This document shows positions 44,535 to 56,448 of a stretch of 64,000 nucleotides of DNA, in pieces. Below the pieces are notes generated by a model. The model was not told the origin of the DNA. It did not search any database and saw only the letters and a list, made by a program, of their open reading frames with translations. The stretch lies in contig NC_073744.1 in NCBI RefSeq assembly GCF_029784135.1, positions 66,848,593-66,912,592 on the forward strand, written 5' to 3'. Position 1 is the stretch's first letter. Each line of letters starts with the position of its first letter. The translations under genes and the position numbers were made by a program. This stretch comes from Toxorhynchites rutilus septentrionalis (lineage: Eukaryota; Arthropoda; Insecta; Diptera; Culicidae).

Positions 44535-46940
44535 CACGATTCGTAAAAAAATATGCGCTTGGCGCCGGCACTGCCGTAATCTCGCAAAGTGACGCAAGCG
44601 CCAGAGGTAAGAACTTTCAGTACGAGACTTTTTGTAAAATTGCATGTATAATCAGCATACGCGTACATTACGAAAATCTGATCTGTACAAAATGTGTATT
44701 GTTGATGGAAAAACATTGTCATCGGCTTGATTTTTGAAAAAATGCAGTTTTATTTAAGCTATGCCACCAACGCCAAATTGTTTTGGAAACAGCAAATTTA
44801 AATCGCTGTTTCCACAACCGATTGGCGTTCATCCATCAAAGTATGTGAGAATCTGTTTCCAATTATTTTCTCCAGAGATCGAACTTCTCGCTCGGCTGAG
44901 CGATAAATATTCAGTCAATCGATCTAGTTTTCGATGAACCGTGTATTGTTGATATGTTCGTCTCTTCCTTTTCACCGAAAATTCTTTTTCAGAGAGAAAG
45001 AGATGTGGAAAATCTCTATCTCGGAAGTTCACCGAGAATGCTTTTTCGTCTCGCATTTGGTACTGAAAATATGGAGCGAAAAAGCAAAGCTAACTTTACC
45101 AACATTAGTCTGTTAGAGCAGCGTCCAAACGATCTGCATTTGGACAGCGTCTGAATTGTACAAATATTAATCCATCTCATGTTCATTTCACGACGAAACC
45201 CAATATTGCCGCATGTTTTCAGCTGTACTGAAGAAGTGAAAAACCATTATCGGCATCAAGGAGTCACTGAAAACGAAACCATTTTTCGGTAATCATAACT
45301 CATCGAAAAATAAAAATCGGCTTTGCGTTTCTCGCGAGAATCGAAGCTATTTTTCCCTGTGGGTGAAAATGGATGTTTTTCGTCTCAAATCGACGAGCAT
45401 TTCGATCTCTGATTTTCTCCAACATGCTGCCGTTGAGCGAAGCATCAGGGAGAAGAATTCACATGCTTACCCAACTTTGTAGCATGAGTCGAGCAGGTTA
45501 AGGTAGTTGAGAACCCGATTGTAATAATTATGGACAGCACCGATTTTTTCGAATTCAAAATGCTATTGAAACCATCCGTGTTCAGTAACATAATGCCGTC
45601 CGAAATTATCCGAAGTAAAACAGATTCAGTTTACGCGAGGATGTTTTGAATTTTGTTACAAGATGTGTTTCGTTTCGTTTGGAGCATTTAGAAGAGTGCA
45701 GCTGTTCACCAAATCCGACATTTATCCTTCAATCAACACTCAGCTTCAATTTATCCGAAAGAGAAATTAAACAGGCGAGGAAAGTAAACATCGTCAAGAA
45801 GCTTTGTCCCTTGATGTTTGAAGAAAAAAGACACTTCATATTAGGGAATCCTTGAAATCAACAATTAAATTGATGAGTTGGAACTATTTAGTTCTAATCT
45901 TTATGAGCTATATGTGAGAACAGCAATACACTTCAATCTAGGATAACTGTGCTTTAAGATGAGTTTGATTTTATGAATATAAAGTACATGGTTTTGTGAG
46001 CTTCTTAGTACATGATTTCTAATTCTGAAACAAAATTGTTATTATAAAAGTAACATTACATGGGGATGGACTGTTTTTTGATTAAAATACTTGGCATGAC
46101 AAGCTTCTTGGAAAAGTGTTTTTTTACAAGAAAGAAGGCATGTGACTTTTGTTATGCTAAACGTTAATTACGGAAGAAGTTGTTATGTGAATATTGCAGT
46201 CCCTGCTCGTTCATCGTACTCTATCAGAACAGATAAAAAAATCACATCGCATCACTATCAAATTACGTCACAACACAGAGAAAATGGCCACTCCGTTCTC
46301 AAGCTTTCACGGGGTCATTTTTTCACATTTCTGTAAATTTTCACAGTTGTTTGGAAGGATTTGGTATTCTTTATCGATCTATAACAAAAAACGTAAAATG
46401 TCAATGTTGGCGCTTGCGTCACTTTACGAGATTACGGCAGGGCAGCGCTAACTCGGATTACTTGGCTTGTCGCCGCCCGTTCTTGACATTATCGGGAAAT
46501 TAGAAATTGAAATAGAAATAAATCTAGATCTAGATCTAGAAATAGAAATCTAATCTTATCGTTAGTTTTCATAAGTTCTCAACCCTATTCCCCTAATTTC
46601 ATGAAATTTCGAAGATATACATTCGTAAATATTACAAACATGTCCGTATTCCCCCCACTATATGTCAATGCGGATAATCATCGAATAAATGTTCTACTTT
46701 TCGGTCTGTTTTAATTTTATTAAAAACATTGAAAAACCTTCGACCGATTATTTCGAAAAACAGTACATTGAAATGCAAGAAACTGCATTTAAGTTTGGTA
46801 AAACACGAGTTTCGAAAGATATGATAAAAGTTCTTCTTAATATGTCCGTTTTTCCCCACCTTCTCTACTTATAAAAACAGGAAGTGGGTTATATCTATGG
46901 TATAACCGCAATGGTGACGTAGGACTATCGTTGATTCAGT
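44535..46940. other. Intergenic with inverted subterminal block
   Basis: A 40 bp block (44557-44602, TGCCGTAATCTCGCAAAGTG) recurs inverted at 46406-46452. The rest is non-repetitive AT-rich sequence with short frames only; a small ATCTAG-repeat lies near 46522-46540. No gene recognised. Confidence 0.35.
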
Positions 46941-47565
46941 GATCATTTGTTTGAAGTTGAATCTGAATCCATTCTGAATGAATGACTAAATGAATATTTG
47001 AGGCACTTCGAAAACGAGAGCTCTTTCGCTTGCATGTTATTTTCAATGCCAAGAGGAACTGGCAGATTATTTTGCAGCAGCGATATCTTTCCGGATTCTT
47101 CTCGAAGTCCACCACCAGTGGTTAATGCTAACTCGATAACCACCTGTTAATTGCACTTGATTGAAAAATCACAAAACCAACTGTATTTGATCGCAGTTTT
47201 ACATGGATAGGAAACATTAAAATAAACTTTTTCACGTGAATGTATTTTTCAATTTCCAGGGAAACTGACAGATTATTTTTCAGCAACGGTCACTTCTTTC
47301 CGGATTCTTCTCGATAATCAGCAAATGTAAAGAGTTGCGCGCGTGTATGTGTGTGTATGTGACGGTTGCTCCGATGTCTCAAGCGGAACCAATTTTCGAT
47401 GCTGGTATTCTCTCGGTCGTTTTCTCTTCTCTTAATGATAATGAATCCCTTGATCCCTCGCCGTCCAGCTCGTTCAACTCGTTCAGTAACGATGTTGTCT
47501 TGTCGATGTCCTCACGAAAAATGAATGCGTTTCACCACCACAATATCGCTTAAGTATGCTTTTTG
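46941..47565. repeat. ~0.2 kb repeat array, left part
   Basis: Units of about 200-210 bp with GGAACTGGCAGATTATTTT and CTTTCCGGATTCTTCTCGA, plus a CCACCACCAGTGGTTAATGC segment. The array is split by the LOA/I-type insertion at 47566 and continues at 51066-52340. Confidence 0.6.
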
Positions 47566-48995
47566 AAATCTGCGTGGCGTCTGCATATTGTCCAGGAGAC
47601 GTAGACGAAGTGCCTCCCCCTGGAGTCCAAGCATTTGTATCTTTTTGTAGATCTCAAAATAAAGCATTCATCATCGGGTGCGATTCAAACGCACATCATA
47701 CGATATGGAACAGTACAGACATTAACACAAGAGGTGAGTGTTTATTACAATATTTGACAACCAATAATATAAATATTTGTAATGAAGGTACCAACTGTAC
47801 TTTTATGAACTCCATAAGGCAGGAAGTTTTGGATTTGACATTTTGCAGTAATACTCTCTCTGAAAACATATTTAATTGGCATGTTTCTGAAGAAATATCG
47901 CTGTCCGATCACAAACGCATAATGTTTGACTATAAAGTGAATAACATTATTAGAGAAACTTTCAGGGATCCCAGAAAATCAAACTGGGAACTTTACTATT
48001 CCTATCTATCGGTGGGGGGTAGCTTCCCAGAAAAAAGTATTAAAACTAGTGAGGAACTCGAAAAAACCTCTATTTATGTTACAACAAAAATAATTCAAGC
48101 TTACAATAAGAGCTGCCCAGTCAAGGTACGATCAACAGACAGAGATGTACCATGGTGGAATACTAGGCTGGAAAATTTAAGAAAAAACGCTCGAAAAATG
48201 TTTAACCGAGCAAAGCGTACTTCGCAATGGGATGAATATAGGAAAGCACTCACTGCCTATAATAAAGAGATCAGAAGATCTAAACGTAAAAATTGGAGGC
48301 ACACCTGTGAAAACATTGAAAGTACTCCAGTCGTTGCAAGATTACAAAAACTTTTGGCAAAAGATCATTCTAATGGTTTAGGAACTCTCAAAAAAGAGGA
48401 CGGAAAGTTCACTTCTAATGCATCGGAGACCTTGAGTTTAATGATGCAAGTTCATTTTCCAGGATCGCTACCGGTCTTGAGTGATAGGACGACTTGCATA
48501 GACCCACATACTGATTTGCAACAGAATCACACTTTACCGTCTGAAGATTTCAATGATAATACCAGTAAACCTGGGCATAAAATGATCAGTGCAGAAAAGC
48601 AAGATCTAGCGAGTTGTATTTTCACTCATGCAAGAGTCGAATGGGCAATAAATTCATTTGATCCTTTTAAATCACCGGGAAGCGATGAGATCCGTCCTGT
48701 GATGATCCAGAAAAGTGGAGGAACTGTAGTGCCCTGCTTAACAGAAATGTTCAAAGCTAGCTTACGATTGAACTATATACCAAAGAATTGGCGACAAATT
48801 CGGGTTGTTTTTATTCCCAAAGCTAATAAAAAAGATAAAAAAAGTCCAAAATCGTTTAGGCCTATTAGTCTTTCGTCATTTATGCTGAAATTAATGGAGA
48901 AACTAATTGATGACTATATCAAATCGCAATACTTGAAATCGACACCACTCAGTAAACTTCCATACTTGCATACCAGCCAGGAAAATCAACAGTAA
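47566..48995 (+). pseudogene. Element A: endonuclease end and RT start
   Basis: It encodes the C-terminal half of an apurinic-type endonuclease (FIIGCDSNAHHTIWNSTDIN, then WHVSEEISLSDHKRIM) and the linker, then the RT N-terminus (FRPISLSSFMLKLMEKLIDD). A one-base frame change near 48965-48975 separates it from the rest. The first codon of the open frame, ATG at 47556, belongs to the target duplication and not to the element. Confidence 0.85.
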
Positions 48996-50972
48996 CAGCA
49001 CTTCATACACTAGTAACGAAAATTGAAAAAAACACTTGAAGTCAAAGAGTTGCTACTAGCCGCGTTCTTAGATATTGAAGGAGCTTTTGACAATGCATCC
49101 CACAATTCAATGAGAAATGCTATGATACAGCGTAATTTCGATGAAACTGTTGTAGAATGGATATTTCAAATGCTACAAAAAAGAGAAATAACGTGTAATC
49201 AGGGAGGGGCCACAGTTACAATAAGAACTGTGAAAGGATGCCCACAAGGAGGGGTCCTTTCACCTCTGTTATGGTCATTGGTAGTAGATAACCTACTGGC
49301 ATTCCTTGAAAGGATAGGATTTGAAATCATAGGCTTTGCAGATGATATTGTAATTGTAGTTCGTGGGAAATATGAGCATGTAATCAGAGACAGATTGCAA
49401 TATGCTCTAAACTTAACTATAGCATGGTGTAATGATGAGGGTTTATCTATAAATCCTTATAAAACTACTGTTGTTCCTTTTACACGTAGAAGGAAAATGA
49501 AAATACCAGATTTGCATTTGCTGGGAACTAAAATAGTGTTTTCTCCAAAAGTGAAATATTTAGGAGTAACACTTGATAGCAAGCTCAATTGGAACTCGCA
49601 TTTAGATGAAATAATACATAAGGCTACAAATGCATTATGGATTAGTAAAAGAACATTCGGTAACAAATGGGGACTTAGACCTAAAATGATCTACTGGATC
49701 TACACTGCTATAGTGAGACCTAGAATAACATATGCGTCATTAGTTTGGTGGCCAAAAACAAAATCCAAGCATGCTCAGGAAAAGCTAGGAAAATTACAAA
49801 GGTTAGCTACAATTTCCATCACAGGAGCAATTCGTAGTACGCCATCTAAAGCACTAGATGCAATGTTAAGTCTACTTCCCTTATATCTATTCGTTCAATT
49901 GGAGGCGGAAAAAAACGCACTAAGGTTGAAAAGAACAAAACAGTTCTTTGATGGAGACCTTAGGGGTCATTTAAGTATTCTAAAGGAATTCAAACTGAAT
50001 CCGATACTAACTCAGGAGGACTGGATGAACAGGCAATACAACTTTGAACGACTATTCAATGTGACTGAGCCAAGCCGCACTGAATGGGAGTCAGGGGGAC
50101 CTGATATTCACCCAGGATCTATAATTTTCTACACTGATGGTTCCAGATTAAACGAAAGAGCCGGGGCTGGAATAACCGGCCCTGGAGTGAACATATCAAT
50201 TTCAATGGGCAAGTGGCCAACTGTATTTCAGGCAGAAGTGCAGGCAATTATTGAATGTGCAACAATTTTTCTAAGGCGCAATTATAGTCAAGCTGCATTG
50301 AAAGAATTGAAGTCAGTTACCTGTACTTCTAAATTAGTTTGGGAGTGTATTCAACTTCTTCAAGAGGTAGCTAAAAAAAGTGCAGTGAACCTATTTTGGG
50401 TTCCAGGGCACTGTGGAGTTGAAGGTAATGAAACAGCAGATTTGTTAGCTAGATGTGGATCATCGAAACCATTCCTAGGACCAGAACCATTTTGTGGGGC
50501 CCCTGAATGTACCCTCAAAATGGAATTAAAGAACTGGGAGAAATCAAAGATTGATGGCATCTGGGCACATAGTACAGTAGCTCGACAGGCTAAATCATTT
50601 ATATCACCAAGTAAAAAAGTAACTGAAAGACTTCTCAGCCTAACAAAAAAAGACCTATGCACTTTCACTGGCCTAGTGACAGGACATTGTCCAAGTAAAT
50701 ACCACCTAAAGAAACTAGGTAAATTAGAAGATGATACCTGTCGTTTCTGTAACCTAGAAAGTGAAAGCTCGGAACATTTATTATGCAATTGCGAAGCACT
50801 TTTTCATAGAAGGCGCAATTTCTTTGATAAAGGTTTAATGCAACCTGCAGATGTTTGGATAGCTTCCCCCAATAAGGCAATAATGTTCATTCGTGCTATA
50901 ATACCTTATTGGGATCATGCCTACAGTCAGCAAGTGGAAATCACTCCAACTAATAGCGATACGACACCCTGA
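48970..50972 (+). pseudogene. Element A: reverse transcriptase and RNase H
   Basis: RT motifs in order are AFLDIEGAFDNASHN, GCPQGGVLSPLLWSLVVDN and the active-site FADD in IIGFADDIVIVVRG. The RNase H part has the first Asp (FYTDGSRLNE), the Glu (FQAEVQAIIECA) and the last Asp (GNETADLLARCG), but the stretch that should hold the second Asp (FSDSQAAL in related copies) reads RRNYSQAALKEL, so a short in-frame deletion removed it. A CRFC...SSEHLLCNCEAL zinc-like end follows. RNase H is therefore predicted inactive. RNase H together with endonuclease suggests the LOA/I group; the exact clade is uncertain. Confidence 0.85.
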
Positions 50973-51065
50973 TACGGCTTACAACAAATAGGGGCCCGCT
51001 ACAATAGATGAAATAACTGGTCTTAGTGGAAAATGTACCCAACAGGAAAAAAAAAATGCTTTTTG

Positions 51066-52340
51066 TCCGTGACTGAATCGAAAGAAGGTGTGGTTACGAT
51101 GGAAATTTGGAAGGCAAACTAGAGGCGAATGAAATCTTTGAGTTTGATACTTTCGGCGACTGAGCAATAATTGAAAATTATATGATTTTCGCGGCAGATT
51201 ATTTAGCAGTAACGATGACATCATTCCGGATTCTTCTCGAAGTCCACCACCAGTGGTTAATGCTAACTTGATAACCACCTGTTAATTGCACTTGATTGAA
51301 AAATCACAAAACCAACTGTATTTGATCGCAGTTTTACATGGATAGGAAACATTAAAATAAATTTTTTCACGTGAATGTATTTTCCAATTCCTAGGGAAAC
51401 TGACAGATTATTTTTCAGCAACGATTGAATCTTTCCGGAATTTTCTCGATGCTGAATGGCATCCAAACGAAAAAAATCCATGCGTGTATGTGTGTGTGTG
51501 GCGGCTGCTTCGATGTCTTCCCGGGGAACCGTTTTTCGATGCTGATACATTCTTGGTCACCTTCTTTTCTCCTGCCTCCTGCCTCCTGGCTTTTCTGCCC
51601 TCCCTCACAGTTCCAAACAAACTGCATGTCTTTCAGGTCAGATCATGCTAGGTAATGAATCCCTCGATCCCTTGATTCCTCGCCGTAAAAGAATAATTTT
51701 CAGAAGCTTTCCTGTTAATTGCGATCGATTGAAAAATCACAAAACCAAATGTATTTGGTTGCATTGTTATATGGATAGAAAACATTAAAATAAACTCTTT
51801 CTCATCAATGTATTTTTCAATTCCCAGGGGAACTGACAGAGTATTTTTCAGCAACGATTAGTTCTTTCCCGATTTTCCTCGATACTCGAAGCCCACCAGT
51901 GGTTAATGCTAACTCGATAACCACCTGTTAATAGCACTTAATTGAAAAAGATTTGGTCACAGTGTTACATGGATAGAAAACATTAAAATGAACTCTTTCG
52001 CATGAATATATTTTTCAGTTTTCAGGGGAACTGGCAGATTATTTTTCAACAACGAATCTTTCCGGAAATTTCTCGATGCTGAATGGCATCCAAACGAAAA
52101 TAGTTCCGTGCGTGTGTGTTGGCTGCTCCCATGTTTCAAGCGGAACCGTTTGTGGCATCACTCTCCTCCTGATGGATTCCCTTTCGGTCTAAGGTGCACA
52201 AACAGGCTCTTGGTGACACCGTTCATTCGCGCTTTCATGATAAACGAAGAGCTTCACCACAACAGCGACAACATGCTCCAATCGCTGTTCAATTATAACT
52301 GAGTGAATTTCCGAGTGGCGCTCGCTTATATACCGATTGG
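51066..52340. repeat. ~0.2 kb repeat array, right part
   Basis: Two pairs of units continue the array from the left side of element A (51180/51386 and 51812/52006, spaced 194-210 bp). A gap with a CT-rich stretch lies near 51560-51610. Minus-strand short frames share NNLPVPLGIEKYIHAKEF-type sequence across units, suggesting an old coding or structural unit. Confidence 0.55.
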
Positions 52341-52341
52341 T
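52297..52341 (-). promoter_or_regulatory. Possible TATA-Inr core promoter pointing left
   Basis: On the minus strand TATATAAG (52332-52325) is followed by TCAGTT (52302-52297), with the A of the initiator about 32 bases after the TATA start, close to the canonical insect spacing. A CCAAT (minus) lies just upstream at 52341-52337. It would transcribe into the repeat array. Confidence 0.4.
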
Positions 52342-54400
52342 GATTTCAATAGCCTGTTTTGAAAGCAATTTTAAGACTATTGAAACAAGTTTTTGGATAA
52401 AAAAGTAACAAGTATATAACGCGTAGACATTTTATCTTTCGAATGAAGTGTTAATCATACAGTTTCGTTCAGCTGTTTAGGAGCTATTAACGCTCAAAAT
52501 CTCGGTCTCCGGCGTAACGCTTTCGTTTTCGAAACTTTGATTTTACACCCCGGTATAGAAATGAAAGACGTAGTCCTACGTCAAAACATTAAAAATGATA
52601 GTCTGTGTATGTTATTGTTACTTAAACCAAACCCCAACAGAATGCAAATGATACTCAAGTGCTATCGCCGGCCACTGAGATACTATGCGTGCGTAACCAC
52701 TGTGGTGTCGCCGGACGTCAAAGTGTTAAATGTAAATATGGATTATGTAGAATAATCGAAAAATCAAAAACATAATAATATAGTTTTTATACTATGCTTT
52801 TAAACGGTTTTATTTAGCATTACCTACTGTAAATATGTTTGTTTATCTGCAGGGCTGTCCCACATAAACAGAAATTTAACCTCTTTCCTGTTGACCGATT
52901 GATCTGAAATTTATCTCTGCTGTCGTTATAAAACTGCGTATTCCATTATCTTGAAAATCCAAGATGGCGGCCGCAACAAAATGGCGGACTACATATTTCA
53001 TCAAAACTCCATCAATATGTAGAACACAGTTATTTATGAAAAATGTAAATCCAAAATGACCGCCATCACAAAATGGGACATTTTTTCATTTCATCAATAT
53101 GGCTATCAAACGAAATGGCTTGAATAGTAGAACATTCCAGCATTCAACATTCAACATTCAAATGTACTGTTGAAAAATCAATATCTTTATGTCGTCTATA
53201 TTAAGTTCTTCTAACATAACGCTTCGCACTATTTCATCGTTACTAATATCCTCGCTTTAAAATTTACTATTACGCCGTCCGGTGAACATTTTAAAAATGA
53301 AAAAACACATGTGCCTAAAAAAACATAATAAACATATTGTTTTTTGGAATTAACAGGGGCTTCTCCGCGTTGCGTAATTATTATTCTCATTCTCAGAAAA
53401 AAAATTGCAACTTGCCTCTTTTTTTATAATTTTTAACTACCAAGCGCAAAGAACGATGAAAACGAATTACGTGAAAAATCGGAGTTGCCAAATGTGATAG
53501 AGTTTATGACGAATATTTTCCCACAAATGCGACACATGTTCTCAGTATGATATATTCACAGAATCTTCGCAATCGATTGAACAGAATATCCCATATTCTC
53601 CAATAAAATTGTAATCATTCATCGGGATCGAATATAGTACATAAAGCAAGTACGTTCGGTTAAATTTAATTTTTATTATCATTTCCAACACTGTATAATT
53701 GACTGAAAACTCATTTTTATAAGTTTTTTAATCAGCAGTCGGTTGATTTCATTCGGATTCAACAGAAAAATAGTCCTGAATCGAACCCGAATTCATTATT
53801 ATCGTTGCCCGCTTATTTCTCTAGCGCGCCGACAGTTGAATTTGGGCCCCGCAAGAAACTCGACCGAATCGCTATGTGCGACGAAGGTGATAGAGGAACA
53901 AATTGCGGCATATGGCCAATTAGTGTAATGTTCTCGCAAAGGCAAAAAAGAATGAGCTTCTTGAAATGATTCTACAAAACCACGCAAGCCATTAAACCTT
54001 TTCAGGGTCCCCGGAAATTTTTACTAAAGAGTTATTTATGAACTTTCGACGTTTTCGCAAATAATATACGAAATGATAAACCAACAAATTTTGATTTGAA
54101 AAAAAGATTGCGTAGTCCTACGTTCTAAGCGGTCGTGTCTCGGATACAATCCCTCGGTTTTAGCATCAGAAATAATGTTTTCGTTCCTCTTTATATGAAC
54201 GTAAAAATAAGATTGCGTACGCGGGTATAAATTTCGTTCTAAGGGGGGTAGAAATACAGATTGAAGTCAGTCGAATGAAGAGGCAGATTTGTGTTCATTA
54301 GTCGAGTCATTCAAAATAACTACTGACGGGACTAGTTTACCAGTCATCCTCGCTAGTCAACGCTAGTCAAATCACTTTTTGTTGTTTGCGACCTTGGTCA
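52341..54400. other. Intergenic with motifs and piggyBac-like end
   Basis: It includes the palindrome GACGTAGTCCTACGTC (52567-52582), a piggyBac-like end CGGACGTCAAAGTG|TTAA (52712-52729), and a further GCGTAGTCCTACGTTC (54110-54125). A sequence with GCCATTAAACCTTTTCAGGG near 53988 resembles the region after the H2A pseudogenes. No gene recognised. Confidence 0.4.
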
Positions 54401-56250
54401 GGACGTTAATATCATGGCGACGCACTTTTGCGACATTGTCTGTAGTTGGCTCGGAACAAATACTCCACGAAAAAACCTCAGATGTCTCCAGCATGGAGTA
54501 CTCCTACGCGTCCTAACACGCTACAAAAATGCCTGCCAACACAAATTGCGTCATCGACGGACTATTGAAACAAAACACAACTTTCAAATCGCTAGCAATG
54601 CATACCGAAGTCTTAACGCAACTCTCTACAAATCATACGAACTTCGTGTCCAGACAAACTTGCGCAGGAATCCAAGAAGTTGCTGGAATTTGTAAACTCC
54701 AAGCGGGAAACTGCAGATATCCCATCTAAGGTGTTCTTGGGAGATCGGGAGTGGTCCTCTGTTCCTGAAACGTGTGATTTGTTCTCAAAACACCCTGCTT
54801 CAGTGTTTGTAGCTGATGCAGCCACCCCGTCAGAAGCCGAATGTGCTGCAGCTAACGTTCCGGAGACTTTAATAGACTTGCGGTCATTCGCTGTTACTCC
54901 ACAGATGGTTGAGAGAAGCTTGAAAAATTGAAACGATCAACAGTTCCTGGCCCAGATGGCATTCCAGCAATAGTTTTCTGTCGCTGTGCTTCAGCCTTGG
55001 CTTTACCACTCTCCCGTATCTACGAAGCTTTGCTGGATCAAGGAATCTTTCCAGATGTGTGAAAGTACTCCTTTATGTTTCCCGTCTTCAAAAAAAAAGT
55101 GCAACGTGACCGACTATCGCGAGATAACCTGTTTATCTGCCGCATCTAAGCTATTTGAGATGATCGTGAACGATGTTGTCTTCTTCGAAGTAAAGAGCTA
55201 AATCTCACCAATGGTTTTATGCCAGGACGCTCGGTTAGCACAAATCTTCTAGAGTTCTCATCGTTTTGTGTCAACCGCCTTGAAGAACGATCTCAAGTTA
55301 ATGCTGTTTATACCGACATAAAAGCCGCTATCGACCGAATTGACCACCGCATCCTGTTGAGTAGACTATCCCGTCTTGGTGCTTCTGAAGGATTCATCAA
55401 CTGGCTGAGGTCATACCTTTCTGAAGGAACGCTCCGTGTTAAGCTCCAGTCTCACAATTAAAAACCGTTTGCTGTTTGTTCGGGAGTTCCACAAGGCAGC
55501 AATCTAGGGCCACTGCTGTTCGCGATATTTTACAACGACGTGTCACTTATTCTCGCATCCGGCTGTGTATCGATCTACGCAGACAATTTGAAGATCTATC
55601 TGGCTATCAAAACTCTCGAGAATTGCCTTCGGTTGCAGAGCTTGCTTGTTCAGTTCGTATGTTGGTGTCGGCTGAATAAACTTACCATCAGCATTACTAA
55701 GTGTGTGATCATGAGTTTTTATCGGAAAAGACAGCCAATTATATTCGAGTACATGATCGATGATTTCATCTTGGAGAGAGTAAGTCAGGTAAACGACTTG
55801 GGTGTAGTGCTCGACCCTAAACTTACCTACGACGCACACCGCTCTGCGCTGATCACTAAAGTCAATCGTCAGCTTGGGTTCATTTCAAGAATATCTAGGG
55901 ACTTCACCGATCCTTATTGCCTGAAGTCACTCTACTGTTCTCTTGTAAGACCAATTATTGAAACCGTATCGGTAGTATGGAACCCTTACCAACACATGTG
56001 GAGCATCAGAATTGAACGAATCCAGAAACGCTTCATCCGTAGAGTGCTCAAGCATCTACCTTGGCGTGATCCACGGAATCTGCCGCCATATATAGCTAGA
56101 TGTCGATTATTGAATCTGGATACGCTTGAACGACGTAGGAGTATTCAACAAGCCACTTTCGTTGCCAAACTAATTTGTGGTGAATTTGACGCACCTAACT
56201 GGTGAACTTTCGTGCTCCCAGCCAAATCTTACGATCCTCGTATCTGTTGC
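54400..56250 (+). pseudogene. Jockey-type element, decayed, left part
   Basis: Frame-broken coding traces in order: a pre-RT region (TIETKHNFQIASNAYRSLNA), RT LKRSTVPGPDGIPAIVF, YREITCLSAASKLFEMIV, NGFMPGRSVSTNLLEF, the VYTDIKAAIDRIDHRILLSR block, GVPQGSNLGPLLFAIFYND, and a catalytic box that reads YADN instead of YADD. The last 660 bases (55540-56205) are an open frame ending in stop. Several stops and a frame change after 56205 break it. It is interrupted at 56250 by element B and continues at 59846. Confidence 0.8.
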
Positions 56251-56448
56251 GTATGAACTCCGCCTGCGAATGACGGATCTCAATAATTGCATGTCCGAAT
56301 AATAACCTGAAATTATTGAGAAACCAGAGCAGTGGGTCCAAAGCCCCAGAAAAGAAGGATGGTTGTAATAGCTGTTATCCATGGTTATCATGGAAAGGAA
56401 GTAATGGATAACCCCTAAACCAAGGTGTGAAGCGACCCGTGCCGAGGG

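Larger units (their letters stand above)
47566..51055 (+). mobile_element. LOA/I-type non-LTR element A, 5'-truncated
   Basis: Flanked by a 10 bp duplication ATGCTTTTTG (47556-47565 and 51056-51065). It ends in CAACAGG plus poly-A and begins inside the endonuclease. It shares its 3' end and much of its protein with element B at 56251-59845, so both come from the same family. It sits in the ~0.2 kb repeat array. Confidence 0.88.
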
